Positions 41,186 to 50,501 of a stretch of DNA of 64,000 bases are shown piece after piece. Each line of letters opens with the position of its first letter. Positions within the stretch are counted from its first letter, which is position 1. The translations under genes and the position numbers were made by a program. The stretch is from NCBI GenBank assembly GCA_963805505.1, contig CAWDUP010000002.1, forward strand, positions 124,001 to 188,000. The letters are read 5' to 3'. The notes below the pieces were generated by a model. It was not told the origin of the DNA, did no database searches, and worked only from the letters and a program-made list of their open reading frames with translations. This DNA is from JANPBY01 sp963805505. GTDB taxonomy: Bacteria > Actinomycetota > Actinomycetes > DATJPE01.

Positions 41186-43603
41186 GTGTCGACCAACGTC
41201 CTACCCGCCACGAGGCGCTGGCCCCGCGGCCTGCTCGCCGCCGCCACGGCCGTGCTGCTCGCGCTGGCCTCGGTCCTTCTCGGCTGGCCCGTCGCTGCCG
41301 CCGCCGGCTCCTACCAGGAACCGTCGCTCGACCTGGCCAAGACCGTCGTGCAGAACGGGAAGACGTTGCCTGATGGCGCGATCCTGCTCCCGGGTGACTC
41401 CTTCGACTATGTCATCGAGGTCACAAACACGAGCACGGCCAAGGCTCGCGCCGTGGTGGTCACAGACGACCTTCCGGCCAGCGTGGTTCCGGCCGGCGCT
41501 GTGACCGTGCGCGACGGCACGACGGTTCTGGGCACCCAGCCCGGCAACGATCCGGTCTCCGTGGACCTGGGCACGCTGACCGCGGGTCAGGCGCGCTCCA
41601 TCACCATCCCGGTGAAGGTGGCTGACTCGGCCAAGGGGTGCACCACGTTCAGCAACAGCGCTACCGCGACCTTCAAGCACGGTTATGGCGACGTCTACAC
41701 AGACACCAGCAACACGGTCAACCTGGCTGTCGGGTGTGCCGACCTGGTCATCACGAAGATGGCTGACGCGAACGGTCCCGTAGTGGTCGGCGACACCGTC
41801 ACCTACGACATCAGTGCCTCGCTCGCCGACGTCAGCCAGCCAGTCGCCGTTCAACCGGTTGTTATCACAGACGCCATCGACACCTCGCTGTTCGAGTTCG
41901 TCTCGGCCACCGACGGTGGCACCTACTCCAAGGGCGTCGTCACCTGGACCATCGACGCGGGGCTGGCACCAGGTGACCCAGCCATCGAGGTCTCCCTGAC
42001 ACTGAAGATCCTCCCGATGCCGAGCGGCTCCGGTTCGAGCACCTACAGCAATACGGCATGCGTCGAGCTGACGCCCGGAGACGAGACACCGGTCATCAAC
42101 ACAGGCGACGACTGCGACACCGCGACAGTTTCTACCGGGGCGATCGACCTGTCCCTCGAAAAGCTGGTCAACGGACAGCCCACCGCGAACGTCGCCGTCG
42201 GAGAGACGGTCACCTACAGCCTGACCGTGACGAACGCGGGACCCGACGACGCCACAGGTGTCGTGGTGGAGGACGCCATCCCCGACGCCGTGACCTTCAT
42301 CGAGCAGACGGGGGGCCAAGGCAGCCTGTCAGCCGACGGCAGCACCTGGAAAGTTGGCACAGTCGACGCTGGCGACAGCGCCCAGGTGAGCTTCACCGCC
42401 ACTGTGGATCAACCTGGCAGTCACACCAACGTTGCTGAGATCACCAAGGCCGACCAGCCAGACACCGACTCCACCCCGGGCAACGGTTGCACCGGGCCAG
42501 GAGCCGCAGAGGACGACTGCGCAGAGGCCACGGTCATCGCCACGCTGCCTAGCGGCAGTCTGGGGTTGGTCAAGTCCAACGACCCGACCGGCACCCTCGA
42601 CAACTGGGTCGACGGGAGCGGCACACCCCGCACCATCGCCTACGCGCTGACCGTCAACGCTGGTTCGGGCGCCGACCAGGAGAACGTCGTCGTCACCGAC
42701 ACCATTCCGTCCGGCACCGCCCTGGTCGATGGCACGGCCACCTGCGACGACGGGCCGAGCGATTGCGCCTCGGTCGACGGGTCCAAGATCTCGTGGTCCG
42801 TCGGAACGCTGGCGGCAGGCACCTCAACCACCGTGCGTTTCACCGTCGCACTCACCGCACCGACGAGTGGGCAGCAGGCTGCCGGTGGATACACGATCCG
42901 CAACTCCGGGGTTGCCACGTCGAAGACCGACACTGCGCCATCGAACGAGGTGAAGAACCCGGTGACCCTTCCTAAGGCGACTCCGGCTCCTCTCACCATC
43001 GTCAAGTCCAACGACCCCACCGACGTCGTCAAGTTCGGCGACACCATCACCTACACCCTCACGGTGTCCATGCCTGCCACGGGAACCGCCGACCAGACCG
43101 GCGTCGTCGTCACTGACACCCTGCCCGGCTACGACGAGGGTCACCCGACATCAGGCACCGTGACCTATGTCGACAACTCGGCGTCCTGCGTCGGCGAACC
43201 ACCCCCGGGCGGCAGCTGCGTGGTGACCGAGACGGTGGCGGGTGGAACAACGACCGGGCTGACGTGGGCCTTGGGCACGATGAGACCGGGTGATACCCGC
43301 GTGGTCACCTTTGCCGTCACTGCTGACAAGCAGGCGGCCGTCGTCGACGGTTCGGAAACCGTCGACTTCATCAACGTTGCGGCGGTCGAGAGCAACGAAC
43401 AGCCGACGACCCCGTCCAACGTCGTGGTCAACACTGCAGTCCTCACCGAGGTGTCCGCCAACGAGCTGCCGCACACGGGTTCGAGCTATCCACTTGGACG
43501 GATCGCGCTGCTCGGCGTTGCCTTGCTGGCACTAGGGACCACCATGATCCGCAAGACCGCCCCGCGGCCGGCGCGAGTCGGTGGAAAGCACGCAGCTCGC
43601 TGA
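41186..43603 (+). CDS. LPXTG-anchored surface protein with DUF11 repeats
   Basis: An 805-residue secreted protein. A signal peptide at 1-45 (basic start, LLAAATAVLLALASVLL core, AAAAGS cleavage region) is followed by five DUF11-type beta-sandwich repeats opening LDLAKTVV, LVITKMAD, LSLEKLVN, LGLVKSND and LTIVKSND. A sortase motif LPHTG at about 761, a hydrophobic helix and a basic tail follow. It is expected to be covalently attached to the wall by a sortase. I chose GTG 41186 because GGAGGA ends 5 nt upstream; the frame extends to 41123. No sortase gene is in the window. Likely an adhesin or structural layer protein. Confidence 0.9.
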   Translation: MSTNVLPATRRWPRGLLAAATAVLLALASVLLGWPVAAAAGSYQEPSLDLAKTVVQNGKTLPDGAILLPGDSFDYVIEVTNTSTAKARAVVVTDDLPASVVPAGAVTVRDGTTVLGTQPGNDPVSVDLGTLTAGQARSITIPVKVADSAKGCTTFSNSATATFKHGYGDVYTDTSNTVNLAVGCADLVITKMADANGPVVVGDTVTYDISASLADVSQPVAVQPVVITDAIDTSLFEFVSATDGGTYSKGVVTWTIDAGLAPGDPAIEVSLTLKILPMPSGSGSSTYSNTACVELTPGDETPVINTGDDCDTATVSTGAIDLSLEKLVNGQPTANVAVGETVTYSLTVTNAGPDDATGVVVEDAIPDAVTFIEQTGGQGSLSADGSTWKVGTVDAGDSAQVSFTATVDQPGSHTNVAEITKADQPDTDSTPGNGCTGPGAAEDDCAEATVIATLPSGSLGLVKSNDPTGTLDNWVDGSGTPRTIAYALTVNAGSGADQENVVVTDTIPSGTALVDGTATCDDGPSDCASVDGSKISWSVGTLAAGTSTTVRFTVALTAPTSGQQAAGGYTIRNSGVATSKTDTAPSNEVKNPVTLPKATPAPLTIVKSNDPTDVVKFGDTITYTLTVSMPATGTADQTGVVVTDTLPGYDEGHPTSGTVTYVDNSASCVGEPPPGGSCVVTETVAGGTTTGLTWALGTMRPGDTRVVTFAVTADKQAAVVDGSETVDFINVAAVESNEQPTTPSNVVVNTAVLTEVSANELPHTGSSYPLGRIALLGVALLALGTTMIRKTAPRPARVGGKHAAR

Positions 43604-43608
43604 GCGAG

Positions 43609-43650
43609 CTGATCGCCCGGGACCTACAGACCGAGGTCCCGGGCGATCAG
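43609..43650. terminator. Bidirectional terminator hairpin
   Basis: A perfect 17-bp stem, CTGATCGCCCGGGACCT against its complement, with an 8-nt loop. It lies between the convergent surface-protein and acyl-CoA dehydrogenase genes, and the right arm codes for the last residues of the dehydrogenase. No U-run, as is common in actinobacteria. Confidence 0.65.
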
Positions 43651-44775
43651 CATGCGCTGCACCTCCGACGTCCCCTCGCCAACCTCCAAGACCTTGGCGT
43701 CGCGGTAGAACCGACCTACGGGGTAGTCGTTCATGAACCCATAGCCGCCGAACACCTGGGTCGCCACCCGGGCGTTGTCCATCGCGGCTTCTGAGGCGAC
43801 CAGCTTGGCGATGGCGGCCTGCCGCTTGAACGACCTTCCGGCCAGCATCCGGGAGGCCGCGTCGTAGTAGGCCAGCCGAGCCGTATGGGCACGAACCTCG
43901 AGATCAGCCACCTGAAAGGCCAGACCCTGGAAGCTGCCGATGGACCGGCCGAAGGCCGTACGTTCCTGCGCGTAACGGACCGACTCGTCCACGCAGCCCT
44001 GGGCCAAGCCCACCGACAGTGCCGCGATGGCGATGCGTCCTTCGTCGAGGATCTGGAGGAACTGGGCATAGCCCTTGCCCCGCTCGCCCACGAGATTCGT
44101 CACCGGGACCCGACAGTCCACAAACCCGAGCTCGTGGGTGTCGGAGCAACGCCAGCCGACCTTGGAGTAGCCCGGGGCCACCGAGAACCCCTCGGTACCC
44201 GAAGGGACAAGGATCGTCGAGATCTCCGGGCTCCCATCGGCGCGCTCCCCCGTCAGCGCGGTCACGGTCACGAAACCCGTGATCTGCGTACCGCTGTTGG
44301 TGATGAAAGCCTTGGAGCCGTTGATGACCCAGCTGTCGCCCTCCAGGCGCGCCGTCGTTCGGGTCGCCCCGGCATCGGTGCCCCCTCCGGGTTCGGTCAG
44401 CCCGAACGCCCCCAGCACCTCACCCGAGGTCAGCCTTGGGAGCCATTCCTCCTTGAGCTGCGCCGAGCCGAACCGGAAGAGCGGCATCGCTCCCAACGAG
44501 ACCCCAGCCTCCAAGGTGATCGCCAGGGAGGAGTCGACCCGGGCCAGCTCCTCCAGCGCGATGCACAGGGCGAAGTAGTCACCGCCCATCCCTCCGTGCT
44601 CCTCGGGGAAGGGCAGCCCGAACAGCCCCATCTCGCCCATCCGGGCCACCAGATCGAGCGGGAACTCCCCCCTTTCGTAGAAGTCGCCGATCTGCGGCGC
44701 AACGACGTCTTGAGCAAATCGCTGCACCGTCTCGCGCAACGCCGCGTAGTCATCGTCGAGGGCGAAGTCGACCAT
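43624..44775 (-). CDS. Acyl-CoA dehydrogenase, second copy
   Basis: A 383-residue ACAD: FGLTEPGGGTDAGATRT, NGSKAFITNSG, GWRCSDTHELGFVDCRVP, QVFGGYGFMNDYPVGRFYRDAKV, and the catalytic Glu in GEGTSEVQR. ATG 44775 has GGAGG 9 nt upstream; the open frame runs further 5' to 45102 across gtrA and is rejected. It differs from the copy at 26508-27653 in the GGGTD and SDTHEL blocks, suggesting another substrate range, such as short or branched chains. Confidence 0.92.
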   Translation of the reverse strand: MVDFALDDDYAALRETVQRFAQDVVAPQIGDFYERGEFPLDLVARMGEMGLFGLPFPEEHGGMGGDYFALCIALEELARVDSSLAITLEAGVSLGAMPLFRFGSAQLKEEWLPRLTSGEVLGAFGLTEPGGGTDAGATRTTARLEGDSWVINGSKAFITNSGTQITGFVTVTALTGERADGSPEISTILVPSGTEGFSVAPGYSKVGWRCSDTHELGFVDCRVPVTNLVGERGKGYAQFLQILDEGRIAIAALSVGLAQGCVDESVRYAQERTAFGRSIGSFQGLAFQVADLEVRAHTARLAYYDAASRMLAGRSFKRQAAIAKLVASEAAMDNARVATQVFGGYGFMNDYPVGRFYRDAKVLEVGEGTSEVQRMLIARDLGL

Positions 44776-44856
44776 CCGAGAACCTCCAGGGCCGAGGGTC
44801 CGTCCGTGTGACGGTTCACGTCCTCGACGCGTGCATGGTGTCACGAGTGCGCTGGG

Positions 44857-44862
44857 TAGGCT
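44857..44862 (+). promoter_or_regulatory. -10 element, probable leaderless gtrA transcript
   Basis: TAGGCT is followed by 6 nt and ATG 44869; no ribosome binding site. Confidence 0.4.
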
Positions 44863-44868
44863 CTTCGC

Positions 44869-45351
44869 ATGGTCGGCCTCCCACCCGCGGCCCGACGCCT
44901 GGTCCACGAGGTGGCGAAGTTCGGCACAGTCGGACTGGTTGCGCTCGTCGTCGACGTCGGTACCTTCAACCTGCTCCGCTTCGCCGGCGGAGAGGGACCG
45001 CTGTACGGCAAGCCGCTCACGGCCAAAGTCATCTCGGTGGTCCTGGCGACCATCGTCGCCTACATGGGCAACCGGTTCTGGACCTACCGCAACCGCCGAC
45101 ACAACGGCTACCTGCGCGAGTACGTCTTGTTCTTCGTGTTCAACGCTATCGGCTTGGCGATCGCACTGACCTGCCTATGGATCTCCCACTACCAGCTCGG
45201 GCTCACCAGCCCACTCGCCGACAACATCTCGGCCAACGTGATCGGGCTGGTGCTCGCGACCTCGTTTCGGTTCTGGGCCTACCGAACCTATGTCTTCCAG
45301 CGCTTCGACGACGATGACGAGCTCAAGGCGGGTTTGCGCGCCCCTGTCTGA
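44869..45351 (+). CDS. GtrA-family membrane protein
   Basis: A 160-residue protein with four transmembrane helices and the GtrA landmarks FGTVGLVALVVDVGTFNLL, YMGNRFWTYRNR and SFRFWAYRTYVF. GtrA proteins are thought to move polyprenyl-phosphate-linked sugars across the membrane or assist glycosyl transfer. It may serve the envelope glycan pathway of region 1, though it lies 20 kb away. It ends in a short acidic-hydrophobic tail (FDDDDELKAGLRAPV). Confidence 0.88.
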   Translation: MVGLPPAARRLVHEVAKFGTVGLVALVVDVGTFNLLRFAGGEGPLYGKPLTAKVISVVLATIVAYMGNRFWTYRNRRHNGYLREYVLFFVFNAIGLAIALTCLWISHYQLGLTSPLADNISANVIGLVLATSFRFWAYRTYVFQRFDDDDELKAGLRAPV

Positions 45352-45518
45352 CGGCGGTCAGCGATCGGCGGGTGAGCGGACAAGGGCGCTCGCTGGGGTC
45401 CTTGTGGGGTCTCCAGAAGGGCAATAACCTCTCAACCCGCGACAGCCGGCTTCGGGAAGGCGCACGCCCATTCGCGTCACGACGCCGACGGGATGCGACG
45501 ACCGACCCGGGAGCAAAC

Positions 45519-46191
45519 ATGAAGAAGGCACCGTCGGTTCTGATCGTTTCTGGAGTCGGCTGGATCGTCTTCTACTTCGCCAGCTTCACCGCGTTGGGCG
45601 GCTCGGTGCCGACCATCGAGTCGAGCGGTCAGGAGGTCGTCGGCTGGTCACCGACAACGCCACGAGGGCTCAGACGTACGCCTGGACGGCGTCCTCGCCG
45701 CTCTCACACTCACCGTCCTTCGGCGGCATGGTCACGGCTCTCCTGCCCAAGCCGAACCGCCACATCTTCTTCGGCGGCAGCCTCGGCGGGGTCGTCATGG
45801 GGATGATGCAAGCGTGGTTCTGGGCGGGGTTGGCCCTTCATCCCCAGGAACTCGACCCGGCTACTGCTCGCACGCTCTTCGACATCCCGCAGTACTGGGG
45901 GCCGATCGTCAACGGCTCGACGATGACGAGGCCGCGGCGTTCGCGCCGCTCGCCTTCGGCGAGTCGAGGCTCATCCCGCGCTGGCTGGGGTGGCTGAGCG
46001 TGCTGTTCTTCGTCGACCAGGCCGCCGAGACCGTCACCGTGTTCGGCGAGAGCGGCTTCATCGCGCCGGGAGGTCCAATGAATCTCTACCTGGGTGGCCT
46101 CATCGGTATGGCTTGGGTGATCGGGGTTCTCTACTGGGCGAGCCACCGAGCGCGAACGCCTCCGGGCCTCACGCCCGCCGAAATGCCCTGA
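45519..46191 (+). pseudogene. Frameshifted membrane-protein gene
   Basis: ATG 45519 has GGGAG upstream and begins a hydrophobic protein (VLIVSGVGWIVFYFASFTALGG). Coding character then moves to a second frame near 45645 (TDNATRAQTYAWT, HIFFGGSLGGVVMGMMQAWFWAG) and to a third near 45920 (DEAAAFAPLAFGESRLIPRWLG, ending at 46191). Both shifts are in the -1 sense, each explained by one lost base. Joined, it would be about 220 residues with four or more membrane helices. I do not recognise the family. It is either a decayed gene or two sequencing errors. Confidence 0.7.
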
Positions 46192-46201
46192 TTCGACCGT
46201 C

Positions 46202-47686
46202 TCAACTCAAGACAGCGACGGCCAGCAGGGCTCGGGCGGAGGGCAGGACTCCGATCAGGGTCGTGGACCCCGATCCATGCAGCTCCAGCAACCAGCCGTC
46301 CGCCGAGACGACGCCGACCCGCGCTACGCCGCGCACGTCCGCCAGAGGCACGTCCGGGTCGTCCGGCAGGACTTCGACTCCGTGGACCGCGGCACGCTGG
46401 ATCCACCGCTCGCTGGCCGGCGCCGGGAACGAAACGCCGGTCACCGTGACCCCGTCCGGCCAGGCGACCGGCGTAGCCACGTCACCTCGTACCGTCGAGG
46501 CGACCCAGCCAGACGCTCCCCACTCCTCGGCGAGCATGGCCGCGAGCGTGGCTACTCGCTGCTTCGTCGGGAGGCCGCGAACTGCAGCCAGCGTAGACAG
46601 TGCCCGCGGGAGGACGTCCGCGCCTGCCGTACCGCGCCAGCGACGCCGTTCGTGCGGCTGGCCGTCCTCATCCCGCCCCGCGACAACGGGGCGGACCGAT
46701 CCGGCCGCCTTGGCGACGTATTGTGCCTCGTCGGCCCATGCCAGCAGTTGTTCGCGACCCACAGCGCCCCGGGCCAGCTCAGTGCTCGCCACGCCCACAG
46801 CCACCCCCCGGATGTGTGGGGCGTCTGCGGCCAGTGCGACGAATTCGACCGCCAGGGACTCCGCAGAGTCGACCCCACCCTCGACGACCGCGCAGAACTC
46901 GTCGCCGCCGATCCGACCGGCCACGGACCCCAGAACCCGACCAGTTGCTCTCGACAGGGCGGAGGCGACGGCTTTGAGGGCCTCGTCGCCTTCGGCATGC
47001 GACTGATTGCGGTCGTTGGCCGCCTTGAGACCGTTCACGTCCGCCATGATCAGTGAGACAGGTCGTCCGTCCTTGCGATGCATCGTCAGGGCCTGATCGA
47101 GACGCTCTTCGATGAACCGTCGGTTGCCCAGCCCCGTCAAGGAGTCGGAGAAGGCCATCCGCCGCACCCGCTCGTTGTGCTCGACCTGACCGAGACCGGC
47201 AGACACGAGACCTGCGAAGGCCACCCCGAAGTCGACATCACGGCTGTCGAAGTCAGCGCCGCCACGTCGACACACGAAAAGCTCACCCCAGACGGCGCCC
47301 TCCAGGAGCACGGGGACCGCCAGCGCACTCGTGCGGCCCCGTGGCTCGAGTAGCGCCCGAACCTCCACGGGCGCCCCGGGCTCCCGCAGGGACACCACCC
47401 ACGGCTGGGCGTCTTGCACCATGACCGCCATCAGGGGGAAGTCGACGAGCCGATAGGTCTCGTCGGCTGGTTCGGCCTGCTCGCCGGGTTCGAGCTGTCC
47501 GGCGTTGACCAGGGTCCGTACGACGCCGCGCTCGGGCTCCAGGCGGCGGACCGCCACGGAGTCGGCTCCGAAGGCAAACCGCGCCTCGGCTGCGGCCGTG
47601 CGCGCCACGGCGCCCTCCGACCTGGCGGCGACCAGCGAGCGAGCAAGCCGGGCGAGACTCCCCAGCCGGTCGACCGCCTGGGTCAC
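46202..47686 (-). CDS. GAF-GGDEF diguanylate cyclase-like protein
   Basis: A 494-residue protein: a GAF-like domain (about 10-165), GGDEF domain (about 170-330) and a C-terminal GAF-like domain (about 350-494). The active-site motif near 260 is an intact GGDEF (RIGGDEFCAV), so c-di-GMP synthesis is plausible. I see no RxxD inhibitory site just upstream. ATG 47686 overlaps the stop of the upstream GGDEF gene (ATGA). The two proteins are homologous end to end, a tandem duplication. Confidence 0.87.
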   Translation of the reverse strand: MTQAVDRLGSLARLARSLVAARSEGAVARTAAAEARFAFGADSVAVRRLEPERGVVRTLVNAGQLEPGEQAEPADETYRLVDFPLMAVMVQDAQPWVVSLREPGAPVEVRALLEPRGRTSALAVPVLLEGAVWGELFVCRRGGADFDSRDVDFGVAFAGLVSAGLGQVEHNERVRRMAFSDSLTGLGNRRFIEERLDQALTMHRKDGRPVSLIMADVNGLKAANDRNQSHAEGDEALKAVASALSRATGRVLGSVAGRIGGDEFCAVVEGGVDSAESLAVEFVALAADAPHIRGVAVGVASTELARGAVGREQLLAWADEAQYVAKAAGSVRPVVAGRDEDGQPHERRRWRGTAGADVLPRALSTLAAVRGLPTKQRVATLAAMLAEEWGASGWVASTVRGDVATPVAWPDGVTVTGVSFPAPASERWIQRAAVHGVEVLPDDPDVPLADVRGVARVGVVSADGWLLELHGSGSTTLIGVLPSARALLAVAVLS

Positions 47687-49389
47687 TGCGAGACCAGAGC
47701 CAAGGCGACCAGGGCTCGAAGGGTTGGCGCCAATTTGGTCACCGACGCGCTGATCTCGTCGGTGAAGACCTCGACCAGCCAGCCACCACCCTCGAAGTCA
47801 CGCGCCCCGGCCATCAGGTTGGCGGTCCAGCCCGCCGCGCTCAGCAACGCCAGCTCAGCCGGGTCGGTTGCCGGATCGTCGGCGCTGATCAGCTCGGCTC
47901 CGCCCTCGACGACGCGCCTGGTGATCGGGAAGTCGGCGAGGTCGTAGACCGCCTCACTGTCTTCGTCGGGGTCGCCACCATCGGCGGGTTGAGCCGGGGA
48001 GACCCGAATCGCCGAGAAGCCGACGCTGGTCATCAGCGTCGTCCCCGGTGGAACGTAGGAAACCCACCACGAGGCCCCGTCGACCAGTCGGCACACGGCA
48101 TCGGCCACGACTTCCAGTCGTGCCTGCGCACCGCGCGCGGCGCTGTGGTCCAGGGTCGTCACGACGTCATCGAGCAGACGCACTGGGCGCACCTGACCGC
48201 GGGAACGGATCCACCGACGATCATCGCCAGCGGGACGACGTACGTCGGCCAGCCGAACGGTGGCATCGCTGGGCAGACCGCGCCCGGCGACCACGGGGGC
48301 CTGTGACCGGCTGCGCTTGGCGCGGGTCTGCGCGGCGTCGGCAAGGCGGAACAGCCTCGCCGGACTGTCGATCACTCCAACCGGATCTCCCGTGGAGGCA
48401 ACCCCGCACGCCACTCCCTCGGGCAGGCCGCCACGCGCACGCCTGCATAGGTCCTCAGCCACCCGAACAGCATCGTCGGGCGAAGCATCTTCGATGACGA
48501 TGCAGAACTCATCTCCAGCAAGTCGGCCCGCAAGGCTGCCTGGCACCAAAGACGCCGACGTCGACAGCAGACCGGCGAAGTGCACCAGCGCGCGGTCGCC
48601 TGCTTCGTGCCCGCGCCCATCGTTGATCCTCTTCAGGCCGTTGATGTCTGCAATGACCAGGCTGACCGAGCTGCCGGAATGGCGGTGACGATCCAGCGCC
48701 GCTTCGAGTCGCTCGTCGATCGCCCGGCGGTTGGCCAGACTCGTGAGCTGGTCGGTGTACGCCAGCCGAGCCACCTGCTCCAGGTGCCTCACCTGGGCAG
48801 CGCCGGCCGCGATCTGGCCGGACACCGCGACCGCGAAGTCGAGGTCGGCAGAGTCGTACGGACGATCTCCCGGATAGCGCGTGGCGAACAGCTCTCCCCA
48901 CACGTTCCCATCGAGAACGATCGGAACGCCCATGCACGAGCCCCGGCCCATCTCGCGAAGCAGCGCGACCACCTCCGGGTCATATCCCGGGGTCGTCGGA
49001 TCGGAATCGACTCGCTGGACGTAGGCATGGTGTTGGAGCAGAGCCTGGATGCAGGTGAAGTCAGCGACGGAGTACGTCTCATCGACCGCATCGACAGGCT
49101 CGAGCGCCGAAAGATCCCCGACGTTGATCAGCGTGCGGAGAAGTCCGTTCTCGGCCTCCCAGATCGACAACGAAACGCTGGCTGCGTCGAGGGCTTTGAT
49201 CGCCTGGATAGCAGTCCGGCGCAGGACGTCCTCGAAGGCGTCTGCTGTGGCCACGACCTTCGCGATCTCGACCAGGGCATGCAGGCGCGCGGCTGCGCCG
49301 TCACCCTCCGCCGAGGCCATCGGCACGGCGGGCGACAGTGCCGAGACGTCGGCTGACCACTCCACGGGGGCAGGGTCCAGCGCGCTCAC
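47683..49389 (-). CDS. GAF-GGDEF protein with variant AGDEF motif
   Basis: A 568-residue protein with GAF (about 30-200), GGDEF (about 205-365) and C-terminal GAF-like domains. The active-site motif near 290 reads AGDEF. Some AGDEF proteins are active, so loss of function is not certain. GTG 49389 has GGAGG 7 nt upstream; the open frame reaches 49629 but overlaps the cyclase gene. Paired and coupled with the canonical copy, it may sense a ligand or redox state. Confidence 0.85.
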   Translation of the reverse strand: MSALDPAPVEWSADVSALSPAVPMASAEGDGAAARLHALVEIAKVVATADAFEDVLRRTAIQAIKALDAASVSLSIWEAENGLLRTLINVGDLSALEPVDAVDETYSVADFTCIQALLQHHAYVQRVDSDPTTPGYDPEVVALLREMGRGSCMGVPIVLDGNVWGELFATRYPGDRPYDSADLDFAVAVSGQIAAGAAQVRHLEQVARLAYTDQLTSLANRRAIDERLEAALDRHRHSGSSVSLVIADINGLKRINDGRGHEAGDRALVHFAGLLSTSASLVPGSLAGRLAGDEFCIVIEDASPDDAVRVAEDLCRRARGGLPEGVACGVASTGDPVGVIDSPARLFRLADAAQTRAKRSRSQAPVVAGRGLPSDATVRLADVRRPAGDDRRWIRSRGQVRPVRLLDDVVTTLDHSAARGAQARLEVVADAVCRLVDGASWWVSYVPPGTTLMTSVGFSAIRVSPAQPADGGDPDEDSEAVYDLADFPITRRVVEGGAELISADDPATDPAELALLSAAGWTANLMAGARDFEGGGWLVEVFTDEISASVTKLAPTLRALVALALVSQ

Positions 49390-49499
49390 GGCGCCACCTC
49401 CCCCTGTCCGCCGACGATGATCCTCGTCGCTCCCCTTGTGCCTCGACAACTTTCGGCTCCGCGTTGACCCCGCTTCGCCCATTCGGGTGCCACTCATGG

Positions 49500-50501
49500 T
49501 CACTCCGTGATGCGGCTGAGCACCCACGGCTCGATCAAACCGAGCCCACGCACTGAACGAGCCGCCGTCGGCGTGGCTCCTACGCCGTCCAGCTCGGCGG
49601 CCGCCGCCGCCGTCGCTGCATCTGCCCACACCGAACCCGGCGCGGCAAAGGTGGTGAGGCGGCTTGCCAGGTTGACTGGGGTCCCGAACAGGTCACCCAT
49701 CCGATGCACGATCGGCCCCGTGGCTACGCCGACGCGGATCCTGGGGAAGGGCTCGGGTAGTCCGGTAGCCAGCCGCAATGCAGCCTCGACGCCGACTGCG
49801 ACACTGGGCGCGGCGAACAGAACCTCGTCGCCCAGGGTCTTGACGAGTCGACCACCCATGGTGATCACGGTCTCCGCCGCCCATGCCTCGAATTCCTCCA
49901 CCAGCTCGCCGAGCTCGTCCTCGTCGAGGCGTCGGGTGATCGCCGTGAAACCCACAAGATCGGCGAATCCCACCGTCAGAAGCTCGGTGGCAGCTCCGTC
50001 ACTTGATGAGCTTCCATCACCGCCGACCTCGAGGGCCCGCTCGAGGGCGGCCCATAGATGGCGGCGCCAAGCGTGGACGAGCATGTGCTCCAAGTCGGGC
50101 AGACTCGTAGCCAACCGCTGCTGTGCGCGGTCGACCAGCAGAGGGCGCCCCTCTGCCTGGAGCCGATCGACGGCGATGTCGACCTGCCAGTCAGCGAGGC
50201 GGGCCATGGTGTTGCCGAGAGCCCGGGTGAGCGCGAGGACGTACCGCTCCTCGATCTCGCCCACCTCTACCAGGTCAATCGCGCGCTGCAGGGCCGAGAT
50301 GTCGGTGTCGGAGTATGGCGCCTCACCCGGCTCAGCGTCGGAGAAACCTAGCGCTCGCCAGTAGCGCCGAGCACGATCGATGGGGATGCCTGATGCTCGC
50401 TCGAACCCGTCTTGGTCGTAACGGGCTGGGGCCCCCAGAACGAGACCCTCGAGGGTGGAGCGCAACGCCTCGGGGTCGCGGGGCTCAGTCGTCTGCGACA
50501 C
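49500..50501 (-). CDS. Class III adenylate/guanylate cyclase (Rv1264-like layout)
   Basis: A 333-residue protein. An N-terminal helical regulatory region of about 150 residues (GIPIDRARRYWRALGFSD) is followed by a class III cyclase domain. Metal Asp lies in FADLVGFT, substrate Lys and second metal Asp in KTLGDEVLF, and purine-site Asp with transition-state Asn and Arg in GDLFGTPVNLASRL. All key residues are present and favour ATP. The layout resembles the pH-responsive M. tuberculosis Rv1264. GTG 50501 overlaps the PH-domain gene by 17 bp. Confidence 0.88.
   Translation of the reverse strand: MSQTTEPRDPEALRSTLEGLVLGAPARYDQDGFERASGIPIDRARRYWRALGFSDAEPGEAPYSDTDISALQRAIDLVEVGEIEERYVLALTRALGNTMARLADWQVDIAVDRLQAEGRPLLVDRAQQRLATSLPDLEHMLVHAWRRHLWAALERALEVGGDGSSSSDGAATELLTVGFADLVGFTAITRRLDEDELGELVEEFEAWAAETVITMGGRLVKTLGDEVLFAAPSVAVGVEAALRLATGLPEPFPRIRVGVATGPIVHRMGDLFGTPVNLASRLTTFAAPGSVWADAATAAAAAELDGVGATPTAARSVRGLGLIEPWVLSRITE

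Noticed and set aside
41201..42319. A 372-codon open frame on the minus strand within the surface protein gene
   Set aside because: Its product is low-complexity Asp/Gly/Val/Arg, as expected from the reverse of Thr/Asp/Val-rich repeats in high-GC DNA, and it matches no family. The plus-strand gene has signal peptide, repeats and sorting motif.
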